Positions 41,501 to 49,005 of a DNA stretch of 64,000 bases are shown in pieces. The stretch spans positions 3,503,557 through 3,567,556 of the forward strand of contig NZ_GL877878.1 of NCBI RefSeq assembly GCF_000194155.1, written 5' to 3'. The position numbers were made by a program, and so were the translations under genes. The stretch's first letter is position 1. Each line of letters starts with the position of its first letter. The notes beneath the pieces were generated by a model, which did no database searches, was not told the origin of the DNA, and was given only the letters and a program-made list of their open reading frames with translations. The DNA comes from Saccharopolyspora spinosa NRRL 18395. GTDB lineage: Bacteria > Actinomycetota > Actinomycetes > Mycobacteriales > Pseudonocardiaceae.

Positions 41501-42453
41501 TTCGCGGTGGTGCGCACCAGCTCCGCAACGGTGGTCGACGGCGTCATCCGGGTGCGCAGCGGCAGCACGTTGGCCACCATCGACGGCACGCCGCGCGCGG
41601 CGCTGCCCGCCCGGCCGTTCACCGTCAGGTCCAGCGTGACCTCGTCGTTTCCCGCCAACCGATGCACGTACAGCGCCAGCGCGGACATCGCGACCGATGG
41701 CAGGCTCGTGCGGGCCTGCCGCGCCAGCGCCCGCAGGCCCTCGGTGTCCGCCGGGGTCACGTAACCGGTCTCGCGGAGGAAGGTGTGGGGCACGATCGAC
41801 GACGGTCGGTGCGACCCGCGCGACGCAGGCCAGTCGGCCAGTTGCTCCGCCCAGTACTGCTGATCGCGGGCGAAGCGCTCGGACGCCTCGTATTCGGCCT
41901 CATCGGCCAGGATCTGCGCCAGGGAGCCGAACGGGCACGGCGGGGCGGGACGCCTCTCCTCGGCCGCCGTGTAGAGTTCCGCGACCCGCTGGATGAACAG
42001 CGAGAGGCCGAAGCCGTCCAAGATGATGTGGTGCAGTCCGAGGTAGACGGTGAACCGCTGCTGCCCCGTCCGTAGCAAGGCGAACGAGAACAGCGGCGAG
42101 CGGCGGAGGTCCGCCGGCCTGCCCAGATCGGCCCACATCCACTCCTCGGCGGCCCCAACCGGATCGGCGGCCCCGCGCAGATCGACCACCGGCAGCTGCC
42201 AGTCCGGCAACGGTTCGATCGCCTGCCAAATCCGCCCGTGGCCGTCGTCACCGAATCGGGCCCGCAGTGCTTCCGCCTCGTCAACGACCTGGCGCAACGC
42301 GACCTCGAGCAGCGCGACATCCACCGGGCCGTCGATCTCCAGCGCCTCCGCGGCCCGGTAGATAGGGTTGGCCGGATCGAACTCCTGGGCGAACCACACG
42401 CCCGTCTGGGCAGCCGTCAGCGGCAGCGTTCCGCAGCCGATCTCCGTAGACAT
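38509..42453 (-). CDS. Single-module nonribosomal peptide synthetase (C-A-T-TE)
   Basis: 1314-aa synthetase with the EntF-like order. Condensation domain about 10-430 with HHIILDG at 141-147. Adenylation domain about 450-955 with SFTSGSTGRPKG at 608-619, YYGPTE at 750-755 and the core lysine K941. Carrier domain with LGGQSL, S992 taking phosphopantetheine. Thioesterase about 1050-1270 with GWSLGG (S1122). Ungapped alignment to GrsA gives the pocket code DTEDLVYVDK; three acidic residues suggest a basic amino acid, but this is tentative. The last ~40 residues run past the thioesterase into unrelated sequence, so the original stop may be lost. No MbtH, transporter or other biosynthetic gene adjoins it. 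Confidence 0.9.
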   Translation of the reverse strand: MSTEIGCGTLPLTAAQTGVWFAQEFDPANPIYRAAEALEIDGPVDVALLEVALRQVVDEAEALRARFGDDGHGRIWQAIEPLPDWQLPVVDLRGAADPVGAAEEWMWADLGRPADLRRSPLFSFALLRTGQQRFTVYLGLHHIILDGFGLSLFIQRVAELYTAAEERRPAPPCPFGSLAQILADEAEYEASERFARDQQYWAEQLADWPASRGSHRPSSIVPHTFLRETGYVTPADTEGLRALARQARTSLPSVAMSALALYVHRLAGNDEVTLDLTVNGRAGSAARGVPSMVANVLPLRTRMTPSTTVAELVRTTANSAKNLLRHQRYSSTHLLRDLGIAHHRGGYLGDWGINVMTHDVQLRFGRHPAVLRNLSNGPVTGLGVNVYDRPADGSLRIDFNSDPAKYDAATTAAHHRRFLALLHALATADLERQVGAIDMLSSDERELVLNAWNDTRRETPATTLPELFEARVRAAPDATALVCGSTTLSAAELNTRANRLAHLLIARGAGPETRIALALPRTADYIVAVLAVLKAGAVCVPLDTSHPPARIEALLSDARPLHVLTTATTSATLPVEQPLLVLDDVGIDRQPGTDPAGTHRPDHAAYVSFTSGSTGRPKGVVVEHRQLANLFHDHQRELIAPAGRRLRAALTASFSFDTAWEGLLFLAAGQEVHLVEDAVRLDPAALVRYFSRHRIDFADLTPSFLRLLLAEGLLSGPEKFPWLLMVGGEAIDPALWSTLRDCPGVEAWNYYGPTESTVDAVYCRIEGDRPVIGRPGHNVRAYVLDRAMRPQPPLVPGELYLAGDQVARGYLDQKTLTAQSFLPDPFGPPGARMYRTGDVARWTENGVLEYLGRTDEQVKIRGVRIEPREIEAVLTAHPRAAEAVVTTTTSAEPELIAYVVPGPGPVDTAELRSWLAKRLPTSMVPASFVLLDELPLTVHGKLDHSALPAAEIRAGRAARTPREQQLCALFAEVLGVGEVTIDDDFFELGGQSLLAAELVTRLRADLSAEVPLGVVYEAPTVADLARMLERETSSNAFEALLPLRASGSRRPLFCVHPVGGLSWCYAGLPRHLPEDVPVYGLQSSGLTRPDDLPSSFREMIDGYVRQIRSLQQTGPYHLLGWSLGGALAHAIATRLQADGERVALLALLDARPVDPQAQRAAPKREDVRSMLLQAAGLPPEAEAHPALGEKHLTALTTVLINAAALLPTYTESVFDGDLLYFRATQADHVSDGGEWRSRITGQVISHDIACTHHTITQAEPMAVIGRLIADHPQSQPAGGDRCHIAVAAATSVAGAPQIHNRPAVEVDRERGGAA

Positions 42454-42526
42454 GCACGCTGCGTATCACGAGAACAGCAAGATCACACAGAGCAACGGCC
42501 CGCGCGTCAGGGGGTAATCGATTTGA

Positions 42527-42847
42527 TCACGGTGTGAGCGCGCAGGCCGACTCGTCGTCAGCCTGTGCGCGCGTGGTGAGAGCTCTACCGGTCAGGGAGT
42601 CGAGCAGTCGCCTGTCGCGCTCGGTCAGCCAGTTCGACCAGTCTTCGTCGTAGCTTGTGGTTGAGGTTCCAGATCTCGAAGGCGGGCTGCTGCCCTTCGG
42701 CTCTGGAGGAACTGGGCTCCCGAAGCTTGTCGAGTTACTCATCCCGGTAAGCGGAGGGGCGAATGCGCCGGCCAACAGCGTGTCGACCTCGGAGAGCGGC
42801 AAGAGTTCCGGTTCACCGATCTCGTCCGGCCACAACATCGTGGTCAT
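42527..42847 (-). CDS. Hypothetical protein upstream of NRPS
   Basis: 106 aa if started at ATG 42847; a TTG start at 42907 would add 20. Not recognised. The N-terminal half is acidic and hydrophobic (WPDEIGEPELLPLSEVDTL), the middle is Ser/Pro-rich and likely disordered, and the end has a charged helix (DEDWSNWLTERDRRLLDSL). It is in the same direction as the NRPS gene, 73 bases before it. No good ribosome site, so it may be a chance or decayed frame. Confidence 0.35.
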   Translation of the reverse strand: MTTMLWPDEIGEPELLPLSEVDTLLAGAFAPPLTGMSNSTSFGSPVPPEPKGSSPPSRSGTSTTSYDEDWSNWLTERDRRLLDSLTGRALTTRAQADDESACALTP

Positions 42848-43170
42848 CTTGTGAACTGGGTTGGTGGTTGACCCGTTGCCCGATACGCGTCCTTCGAACG
42901 ACGCCAAGTACGCCTCAGCGCCCTGACCGACCCCGGATAATTCATCCCGCCCAGTTAAGGGCGTTCAACTGGGGATATGCGGCGGCAGCATAGATCCGTT
43001 GCGCCTTGTTACCGAGGGCGGTTCTGACGCGGCGTCTGGTTCCAGTCGATCACTCATGTTAGATAGGGCAGTTTCCGTGGCACGAATAGCCTCTTCGCGG
43101 AGGGATTCCTGTCCGGCTGTCAGGAGCTCTGTTTCAATCGTCCTCGCTATACAACACAAAGGAGAACATA
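42848..43170. other. Intergenic region
   Basis: Nothing recognisable in either strand. It ends with the AAAGGAG ribosome site of the secreted protein gene. Confidence 0.35.
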
Positions 43171-43521
43171 ATGAAGTCATCTTTCCGTTCGGTCGTTCGC
43201 GGCGTGGCTATCTCCAGTGCGCTCGGTGCCGCTCTTGTCCTCGGGCAGGCTGGCATCGCCCAGGCCGCCACACCTGGGGTCTTCAAGTTGTGCTCCGGGG
43301 GCAACTTCGACTCTTTCGCGACATTTACCGAGCGTGGCGGGTTCTCGACTTTCGTCGTCAGGCGTGGGACCTGCCAGTCGTTCAAATATGGTGGCAACCA
43401 TGCTGAACGAGTTGACATTAAGGTGGCGAACTCCGACAGGTACATCGGCTCTCTCTCCTACGATGGGCGCGTGGGCGCGAACGTGCGCACCGTCAACGGC
43501 CCCAGCTTCTATACGTTCTGA
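43171..43521 (+). CDS. Small secreted hypothetical protein
   Basis: 116 aa with a clear Sec signal: basic MKSSFRSVVRG, hydrophobic core AISSALGAALVLG, and a cleavage site after AQA (about residue 32). The mature part of about 84 residues is beta-rich with two cysteines (KLCSGG and GTCQSF) that could form a disulfide. AAAGGAG lies 8 bases before the ATG. I do not recognise the family; similar small secreted proteins are common in streptomycetes and relatives. It is the last host-like gene before the prophage integrase. Confidence 0.75.
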   Translation: MKSSFRSVVRGVAISSALGAALVLGQAGIAQAATPGVFKLCSGGNFDSFATFTERGGFSTFVVRRGTCQSFKYGGNHAERVDIKVANSDRYIGSLSYDGRVGANVRTVNGPSFYTF

Positions 43522-43779
43522 CGTTCTGACCGCACCGGAATTGCACGCCCCAACTGAGGAAATCCCAGCAACGGTATCACTTTCTTGCTATACGATACCA
43601 TCTCTCGCTGAGATCACCTCAGTTCAGCCACAAGCGCCAGAGATATCGGGAACTCGCGGATAGCTGAGAACTCCGCTGGTCACGAAGTTTCTCCGCAGGT
43701 AGGCGATGGCTGACAGCACGGGACGTGTAAAGGGCACTTCTGACCGAAAAATCGGACAGCAAGTGCCCTCCCAGGTCAG

Positions 43780-43845
43780 GCCCGGTGTATTCGATCTTGA
43801 TACGGCGTCTGCTACTCGTAGCGCTACACAAGATCATCACCGGGC
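43780..43845. repeat. Long imperfect inverted repeat near integrase
   Basis: GCCCGGTG (43780-43787) and GATCTTG (43793-43799) pair with CAAGATC (43829-43835) and CACCGGGC (43838-43845). Inside lies a second dyad, GCTAC-TC-GTAGC at 43811-43822. It stands 58 bases before the integrase start. It may be part of the attachment region, an integrase-binding site or a terminator. Confidence 0.5.
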
Positions 43846-43903
43846 TTGATTCTGGGCTAGGCTCGCCGGTGCGCTGTGCTCATGACCGAAAGGGACATGA
43901 GCA

Positions 43904-45157
43904 ATGGGCTACGCCCGATCACTCGCCTCGGGCAGCTGGGCTGCCTACTACCGGGAACCACTGGCCGATGCGACCGGCCGGCGGAAGTGCGCCCGGGTGC
44001 CGGACTCGCCGGATTACCCGACGAAGGCCACCGCCAAGGCGGCAGGCGACGCATACGAACTTCATCTGAGGGCGCTCGCCTCCGGGTTGGACGCCAAGGT
44101 CGCACCCCGGCGTGGGGCGGTCACGCTGGACGCCTACGCACCCGGTGCGATCGACCGGACGCCTGATCTCGCCAACAGCAGTCGCAACTCCTACCGGGGC
44201 GCTGTGCGCTGCGCCGTGCGGGAGCACTTCGGCGACGGCTTCCCGGTTGAACGGCTCACTGCCGACGCGGTCGAGCGCTACTACTCCACCATCGGGCATC
44301 TGGCTGCGAAGACGCGGCAGACCCGGATCATCGCCCTGGCGACCGTGGCTCGGCGAGCCGTCCGCGACGGCGTGCTGGCGGCTGAGCACCATCCGGCGCA
44401 CTGGGGCATCACGGTGCGCGGGGACCAGCCCACCCGGCGGCGCCTGCTGACCGACGCCGAGCTGACCCGGCTGGCCGCCGCGATGCCGTCGCACCTGTGG
44501 GCCGCAGTGATCATCGGTCATGACACGGGATTGCGAGTGTCGGAACTGGCGGCCCTGTCGGTTACCGATATCGAGTATTCCCCCGACGGGCGAGCGTACT
44601 TGTGGATCACGCGAACAACGAGTCGCGATGGAACCGAACTGAGCCCGCACGTGAAAAACGGGGTGATCCGCCGGGTGCCGCTCAGTGCCCGAGCCTTGTC
44701 GGCGTGGAATCACCACGTCGCTTATTTCGTTCCCGAGGGGCAGCAAAGAATTTTCCGGAAAGGCTCGTCAGGAAAGCGTCGTCTTGCTCCGGCGGGCACG
44801 GGTTACCTTACCGGCGCAATGCAGCAGTGCCGTGATCGCGCACAGATTGAGCGCATGGCGGATTCGGGTAAACAGCCGCTTGTCGGATGGCACGATCTGC
44901 GTCGCGCCTTTGCCACGAAAATCTACCGGGCTACCCGCGACATCCGGGAACTACAGAAATTGATGGGCCATGCCACGGTGGCGATGACCATGCGGTACAT
45001 CCAGGACTTCGAGCACGAGCAGGAGCACAGGGAGGCGGTCGACGCGGCCTTCGGCGGGGGCCTGTCGACGCCCCCGCTGTACCCCGCTGGGGTGGCCGGA
45101 GGCGAGTCCCCGGCCGCCTCAGCGCCCGTGAGCATGATCACGGAGCGTGCTGCTTAA
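43904..45157 (+). CDS. int: Tyrosine site-specific integrase
   Basis: 417-aa phage integrase. Arm-binding and core-binding regions occupy about 1-165; the catalytic domain follows. Catalytic residues are R211 in DTGLRVSEL, H330-x-L-R333 in WHDLRRAF, H356 in LMGHATVAM and nucleophile Y365 in MRYIQDF. All five key residues are present, so it should be active. AAAGGG lies about 10 bases before the ATG. It integrates and, with an excisionase, excises the prophage. A strong terminator follows. Confidence 0.95.
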   Translation: MGYARSLASGSWAAYYREPLADATGRRKCARVPDSPDYPTKATAKAAGDAYELHLRALASGLDAKVAPRRGAVTLDAYAPGAIDRTPDLANSSRNSYRGAVRCAVREHFGDGFPVERLTADAVERYYSTIGHLAAKTRQTRIIALATVARRAVRDGVLAAEHHPAHWGITVRGDQPTRRRLLTDAELTRLAAAMPSHLWAAVIIGHDTGLRVSELAALSVTDIEYSPDGRAYLWITRTTSRDGTELSPHVKNGVIRRVPLSARALSAWNHHVAYFVPEGQQRIFRKGSSGKRRLAPAGTGYLTGAMQQCRDRAQIERMADSGKQPLVGWHDLRRAFATKIYRATRDIRELQKLMGHATVAMTMRYIQDFEHEQEHREAVDAAFGGGLSTPPLYPAGVAGGESPAASAPVSMITERAA

Positions 45158-45253
45158 CCAGCGGCTATCCCATGCCGTGGAACGTATGTTCGCACGGCTG
45201 CGCTGCGCCGAACGGGTGGCGTTGCGACATAATTTCACGCGGAACGCAAATAT

Positions 45254-45288
45254 CCGGCGAGGCGATCAAGCTTTGATCGCCTCGCCGG
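45254..45288 (+). terminator. Integrase terminator
   Basis: CCGGCGAGGCGATCAA pairs with TTGATCGCCTCGCCGG: a perfect 16-bp stem with a 3-base loop, then TTCTTT, about 100 bases after the integrase stop. Confidence 0.9.
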
Positions 45289-45348
45289 TTCTTTGCGCTG
45301 GTCTCGGTGCGTCAAGACGCAGTTTTCTCACTATTTGAACGCAGTTTC

Positions 45349-45376
45349 GTGGTGTCTTTGTGGTGTCTTTGTGGTG
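45349..45376 (+). repeat. Short direct repeats between integrase and excisionase-like gene
   Basis: Two and a half tandem copies of an 11-mer GTGGTGTCTTT, preceded by two copies of ACGCAGTTT about 23 bases apart. They could be protein-binding sites for the excisionase or a repressor. The surrounding 45158-45567 has no other gene. Confidence 0.5.
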
Positions 45377-45567
45377 CCCTCGCGTGGTCGATGTTGTGTC
45401 TTCGCGTGTGCGTCATGAAGATCGCTGGTCGTTGACGTTCCCGTGGGACGAGGTTAAAGATCGAAGGCGCATACGGGGAACGAGCACAGCGCAAACACCA
45501 TGCAAGGAGAAGCAAGACCACTGCGCCTCCGGGAAGGGGACCGGGACGCTGTCGTAAGGAGTACTAC

Positions 45568-45921
45568 ATGCCCAATGGGAAGGTTCATCCGGTGGACGTA
45601 AGGGCAATTGAAAACCCGACCAGTGAAATCGTATCTCCAGGTACGACTGTTTACCTATACCTGGGGCAAGAGGTTGTGACCCGAAAGGGAGCCCAGGAAA
45701 TTCTCGGAGTCGGCCCCAAGGCGATGCGAGAAATGGTCTCCAAGGGGCGGATCGCACTCTTTCGCGCTGGGGTGGGCCGCCAGTGCGATCTCATCGAGGT
45801 GGCCGAACTGGAGCGCTATCGCGATCAAATGCGTGCGCGAGGCGCGCAGGAGCGCGACCGCCGGGCGCGTAACGCCGAACGGGCACAGCTCCAACGATCC
45901 GGGCGCTGTTTATCGAACTGA
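45568..45921 (+). CDS. HTH DNA-binding protein, excisionase-like
   Basis: 117 aa. The centre (VTRKGAQEILGVGPKAMREM, then VSKGRIALFRAGVGRQCDLI) is a MerR/excisionase-type winged helix, and the C-terminus is a basic helix (RAQERDRRARNAERAQL-like). TAAGGAG lies 7-13 bases before the ATG. Position right after the integrase suggests a recombination directionality factor or early regulator. The assignment as excisionase is by fold and place only. Confidence 0.6.
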   Translation: MPNGKVHPVDVRAIENPTSEIVSPGTTVYLYLGQEVVTRKGAQEILGVGPKAMREMVSKGRIALFRAGVGRQCDLIEVAELERYRDQMRARGAQERDRRARNAERAQLQRSGRCLSN

Positions 45922-45974
45922 CTATCGAGAGATCGATCGGGTTCGGCTAATCGCCAGGTCAAGGACGGTCCAAA

Positions 45975-46184
45975 TTGTCTAGTTCAACAGGTAGCTCAGC
46001 TGAAATCGGTACGTCTGTGCCGGAATCTAGTCCGGTGCCGATCCTGGATGAGTTGATGGCCGAAGTGGACGTTGACCCGTTCATTTTGTCCGCCGACATC
46101 CAGACCGTTCTGGACGAGCCGCAGCCAGAGTTCCTCCCCGAGCTGCTGGCGACCGCCGGGTCCGGCGAGAACGAGGGGCCATGA
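45975..46184 (+). CDS. Small acidic phage protein, hypothetical
   Basis: 69 aa from a TTG start with AAGGAC 8 bases upstream. Strongly acidic (EVDVDPFILSADIQTVLDEP), no cysteine, no hydrophobic segment. Its stop overlaps the next gene start by 4 bases (ATGA), which supports its being translated. A later ATG at 46057 would give 42 aa. Not recognised. Confidence 0.5.
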   Translation: MSSSTGSSAEIGTSVPESSPVPILDELMAEVDVDPFILSADIQTVLDEPQPEFLPELLATAGSGENEGP

Positions 46185-46441
46185 GCGCGCACATGCTGCT
46201 GCGCTGCGACGCCCCTGACTGCACGGCCTTCTACCTCGATGACACCACCACGTGCTGGGTGCTGCGTCTGCGTGCCCGCGAGGAGGGCTGGTGCATCGAC
46301 GAGCACGGCGACTTCTGCCCGAAACACGTTCCTGACGAGGTGAATCCACATGGACCAGACGCAGCAGGACAACCAGCGCACGGCCGATATGGAAAGAGCA
46401 CTGTCGACCTTCCGGGACCTCGTCGTGGACCGGATCCTTGA
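46181..46441 (+). CDS. Small cysteine-rich phage protein, hypothetical
   Basis: 86 aa with CDAPDC near the N-terminus, two further cysteines, and FCPKH, which suggests a zinc-binding fold. It overlaps the upstream gene by 4 bases and the next gene by 92 bases. The C-terminal part lies in the overlap and is Pro/Gly-rich, so the functional part is probably residues 1-55. Not recognised. Confidence 0.6.
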   Translation: MSAHMLLRCDAPDCTAFYLDDTTTCWVLRLRAREEGWCIDEHGDFCPKHVPDEVNPHGPDAAGQPAHGRYGKSTVDLPGPRRGPDP

Positions 46442-46805
46442 CCGGCCCACGCTGCCCACGTTGCACGGCTACCTCCAGGGCGACGGCGACCAGTCCCAGA
46501 AGATGTGGATGTTGACCGTCGGGGGTGCGCTGTCGGCCGCCGATCTCACGTACCAGATCACCGGGGTCGACTCCGAGGAGGCGTTCTTCTTCCTCGACGC
46601 CGAGCAGCTGCCTGACGAAACCGACGTCAACGAGGTCGCCGCGACCCGGCTGTGGGCGGCAGCGCTCAACGATGACCCCGCGCTCGGCAGCGACATCATC
46701 AGCGCGCACCACGCGGTCGAAGGCGATGAGGGAATCGTGGCGATCATCCAGGTGCTCATGGAGATCTGCCAGCAGCTCATGGTGGTCGCGGCGGTGACGG
46801 CATGA
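46350..46805 (+). CDS. Phage hypothetical protein
   Basis: 151 aa with GAGGTG about 7 bases before its ATG. Mostly helical and acidic, with SADLTYQITGVDSEEAFFFL in the middle. No motif recognised. It ends with an ATGA overlap to the next gene, so it belongs to the early operon. Confidence 0.7.
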   Translation: MDQTQQDNQRTADMERALSTFRDLVVDRILDRPTLPTLHGYLQGDGDQSQKMWMLTVGGALSAADLTYQITGVDSEEAFFFLDAEQLPDETDVNEVAATRLWAAALNDDPALGSDIISAHHAVEGDEGIVAIIQVLMEICQQLMVVAAVTA

Positions 46806-47302
46806 GCCTGACCGACCACGCCAACCGTGCGGCCGTGCTGCATCTGATGGCCGAGGCGTTCTCTTCGGCCGCCAAGCACGAGAAGACGGCGACACTGGCG
46901 GAGATGGCCAGTCGCGGGACGCTGCACCCGACCCTGCCGGACGGCACCGAGATCGCCGCCGTCACCGTCCCTCGCTCGGCGACCAAGGTGGTCGTCACCG
47001 ACGAACGCGCCCTCGCGGCATGGGTCGCCGAGCGTTACCCGACCGAAGTCGAGACCGTGCCCGTGGTGCGCCCGGCGTTCCTGGAACGGCTCAAGGACGT
47101 CTCGAAGGCTGCGGGCGAGCCGTGCGCGCCGGACGGAACGCTGGACGTTCCCGGGCTTGAGGTCGTCACCGCGCCTCCCTCGGCCGCCCGGGTGACTCCG
47201 ACCGAGCACGGCCGCCGGCTCGCGGAACAGGTTGTCATGCAGGCCCAGCACAACGCGGTGGGTTACCTGGCGGGTCACGAGATTGCCGGAGGGGGCTCGT
47301 GA
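46802..47302 (+). CDS. Phage hypothetical protein
   Basis: 166 aa. N-terminal helix LTDHANRAAVLHLMAEAF and a middle region with TLPDGTEIAAVTVPRSATKV, then a proline-rich end. Proteins of this look often sit before ERF genes in actinophages, perhaps as partners in recombination. It overlaps both neighbours by 4 bases. Function unknown. Confidence 0.65.
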   Translation: MSLTDHANRAAVLHLMAEAFSSAAKHEKTATLAEMASRGTLHPTLPDGTEIAAVTVPRSATKVVVTDERALAAWVAERYPTEVETVPVVRPAFLERLKDVSKAAGEPCAPDGTLDVPGLEVVTAPPSAARVTPTEHGRRLAEQVVMQAQHNAVGYLAGHEIAGGGS

Positions 47303-47943
47303 GTGACGGACACCGGCAGCTGCCCATTCACGAGATCATCAGCCAGGTCATGTCCTCGGTGCGATCGGTCGCGAAGGCGCAGCGCAACCGGGATCAAGGG
47401 TTCGATTTCCGGGGCATTGACGATGTGGTCAACGCTGTCGGCCCGAAGTTCCGGGAGTTCGGCGTGGTGCCTGCGCCGCTGCTGGAGTCGGCCGCATACC
47501 GCGACGTGCGCACGAGCAAGGACAAGCCCGCTCGTGAATGCACGGTGCAGGTCCGCTACCGGTTCTGGGGTCCAGCAGGCGACTACGTCGACACGGTCGT
47601 TCCGGGTGAAGCACTCGACATGGGCGACAAAGGCACCGCCAAGGCCATGTCCGTGGCCTACCGGATCGCGCTGCTGCAACTGCTGACGCTGCCCACCGAC
47701 GACCGTGATCCGGATGCCGAGAGCTACGAACGCGCCGAGCCAGCCGCGCAAGGCGATCAAGCCGCCCAGGTCCGGGGCGAGATCGCGGCGCTGGCGAAGG
47801 AGAAGGGCTACGGCCTGGAGACGATCGAGTCCGACTTCCGGCGCGTGATGAACGGCGCGGACATCCGCGCTGCGGACGTCGCGGAGCTTGCCGAGTACAA
47901 GCAACGGCTTCTGGACTACAAGGCGTCCGAGGAGCGGGCATGA
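47299..47943 (+). CDS. erf: ERF-family single-strand annealing protein
   Basis: 214-aa recombinase that anneals complementary single strands in phage recombination. The ERF core is IISQVMSSVRSVAKAQRN then GFDFRGIDDVVNAVGPKF, and TAKAMSVAYRIALLQLL near residue 115 is the second family motif. The GTG at 47299 overlaps the upstream stop by 4 bases. Likely works with the SSB and nuclease encoded further on. Confidence 0.9.
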   Translation: MSDGHRQLPIHEIISQVMSSVRSVAKAQRNRDQGFDFRGIDDVVNAVGPKFREFGVVPAPLLESAAYRDVRTSKDKPARECTVQVRYRFWGPAGDYVDTVVPGEALDMGDKGTAKAMSVAYRIALLQLLTLPTDDRDPDAESYERAEPAAQGDQAAQVRGEIAALAKEKGYGLETIESDFRRVMNGADIRAADVAELAEYKQRLLDYKASEERA

Positions 47944-48299
47944 CCGACGCGCCGCTGAACCCGGTGCAGATCGAGAACAACATCAGGACCTGTTCCGAAC
48001 GCATCCACGAGGGCGTCACGGTCTGCACCGAGCGAGAACGGGCCTCCCGCAAGGCCCGCCGCGACTACGAGGCCGCCTACTCCCAGGCGTATCTCGACGC
48101 TGTCGGCCCGGCTCACGAGAAGAAGCACCGCGCCGAGCTGGCAACCCGCACGCAGCGTGCGGAAGCCGAGGAGGCCGAGGTCCTGTTCAAGTACGCCGAG
48201 CGCACCGCCAAAGCAGTGGAGGCGGAATTGCGGGCCTGGCAATCGGTCGGCGCATCGGTCCGGCTGATGTACGGCGTCGAAACGGGGGTGGGGAGATGA
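47940..48299 (+). CDS. Phage hypothetical coiled-coil protein
   Basis: 119 aa, almost entirely helical and charged (ERASRKARRDYEAAYSQAYL, AELATRTQRAEAEEAEVLF), likely a coiled coil or DNA-associated helical protein. It overlaps the ERF gene by 4 bases and the HNH gene by 4 bases. Not recognised. Confidence 0.7.
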   Translation: MTDAPLNPVQIENNIRTCSERIHEGVTVCTERERASRKARRDYEAAYSQAYLDAVGPAHEKKHRAELATRTQRAEAEEAEVLFKYAERTAKAVEAELRAWQSVGASVRLMYGVETGVGR

Positions 48300-48640
48300 G
48301 CCAGCGCACCGCCCGTGATCTGGTCGCGGCCCGTTCCGGATGGATCTGCGAGGTCTGCGGGTCGGCCACCGCCACCAACTTCCACCACCGCAAGAACGCC
48401 TCGCAGGGCGGCTTGTGGTTGCCGTCCAACGGCCTGCACTTGTGCGGGTCGGGCACGACCGGGTGCCACGGCCGCATCACTCAGAACCCCGCCGATGCCT
48501 ACCGGCTGGGCTGGTCCGTGCCGTCCTGGCAGGACCCTCGGGCGGTCACCGTGTTCGTGTTCAGCCACGGCATGGTCCTGCTCGATGACGCGGGCCGGTA
48601 CCTGCACACCGATCAGGAGGTCCCATGCCGCGCATCGTGA
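48296..48640 (+). CDS. HNH-type zinc nuclease-like protein
   Basis: 114 aa. CEVCGSATATNFHHRKNAS, then GLWLPSNGLHLC and TGCHGRITQNP give the cysteine and HH/N/H pattern of HNH endonucleases with a structural zinc. Many phage HNH proteins of this size assist DNA metabolism or packaging. It overlaps the upstream gene by 4 bases and the next by 16. Confidence 0.8.
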   Translation: MSQRTARDLVAARSGWICEVCGSATATNFHHRKNASQGGLWLPSNGLHLCGSGTTGCHGRITQNPADAYRLGWSVPSWQDPRAVTVFVFSHGMVLLDDAGRYLHTDQEVPCRAS

Positions 48641-49005
48641 ACGGCCGCAGAGTCATCACCGACGAACCCACCCTCGCGCCCATCGCGGCGCGAAATGGCA
48701 GCCCGGTCTACTGGCAGCAGATCCGGACGCTGGTCCTCGACGGCGGCGAGGTGACCTATGGGTGTGCGCACTGCGACTACACCAACCCGAACCCGGCCAG
48801 CGTCCGTCCGCACCTGAACCGGCACCGCAAGGACAAGAAGACGAAGGCCGCCAACGGAAACGACAGCGTGGCCCAGGTGCTCGCGCAGCTAGCCAAGCTC
48901 GATGAGATCGCCAAGGACCGCGACCGCTGGAAACAGCGCGCACAGAAGGCCGAACGCGACTTGCGAGCGATCCGCCGTGCGATCGGGGGCGGTGGCGATG
49001 CCTGA
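48625..49005 (+). CDS. C2H2-like zinc-finger phage protein
   Basis: 126 aa. YGCAHCDYTNPNPASVRPHL then NRHRKDKK reads as a C2H2 zinc finger (C-x2-C-x12-H-x3-H), unusual for bacteria but seen in actinophage genomes. A charged coiled-coil C-terminus follows (DRDRWKQRAQKAERDLRAIR). Probably binds DNA; role unknown. Confidence 0.7.
   Translation: MPRIVNGRRVITDEPTLAPIAARNGSPVYWQQIRTLVLDGGEVTYGCAHCDYTNPNPASVRPHLNRHRKDKKTKAANGNDSVAQVLAQLAKLDEIAKDRDRWKQRAQKAERDLRAIRRAIGGGGDA

Noticed and set aside
43500..43900. tRNA gene as phage attachment site
   Set aside because: I could not build a cloverleaf in this stretch; the dyads here do not match a tRNA 3' half.
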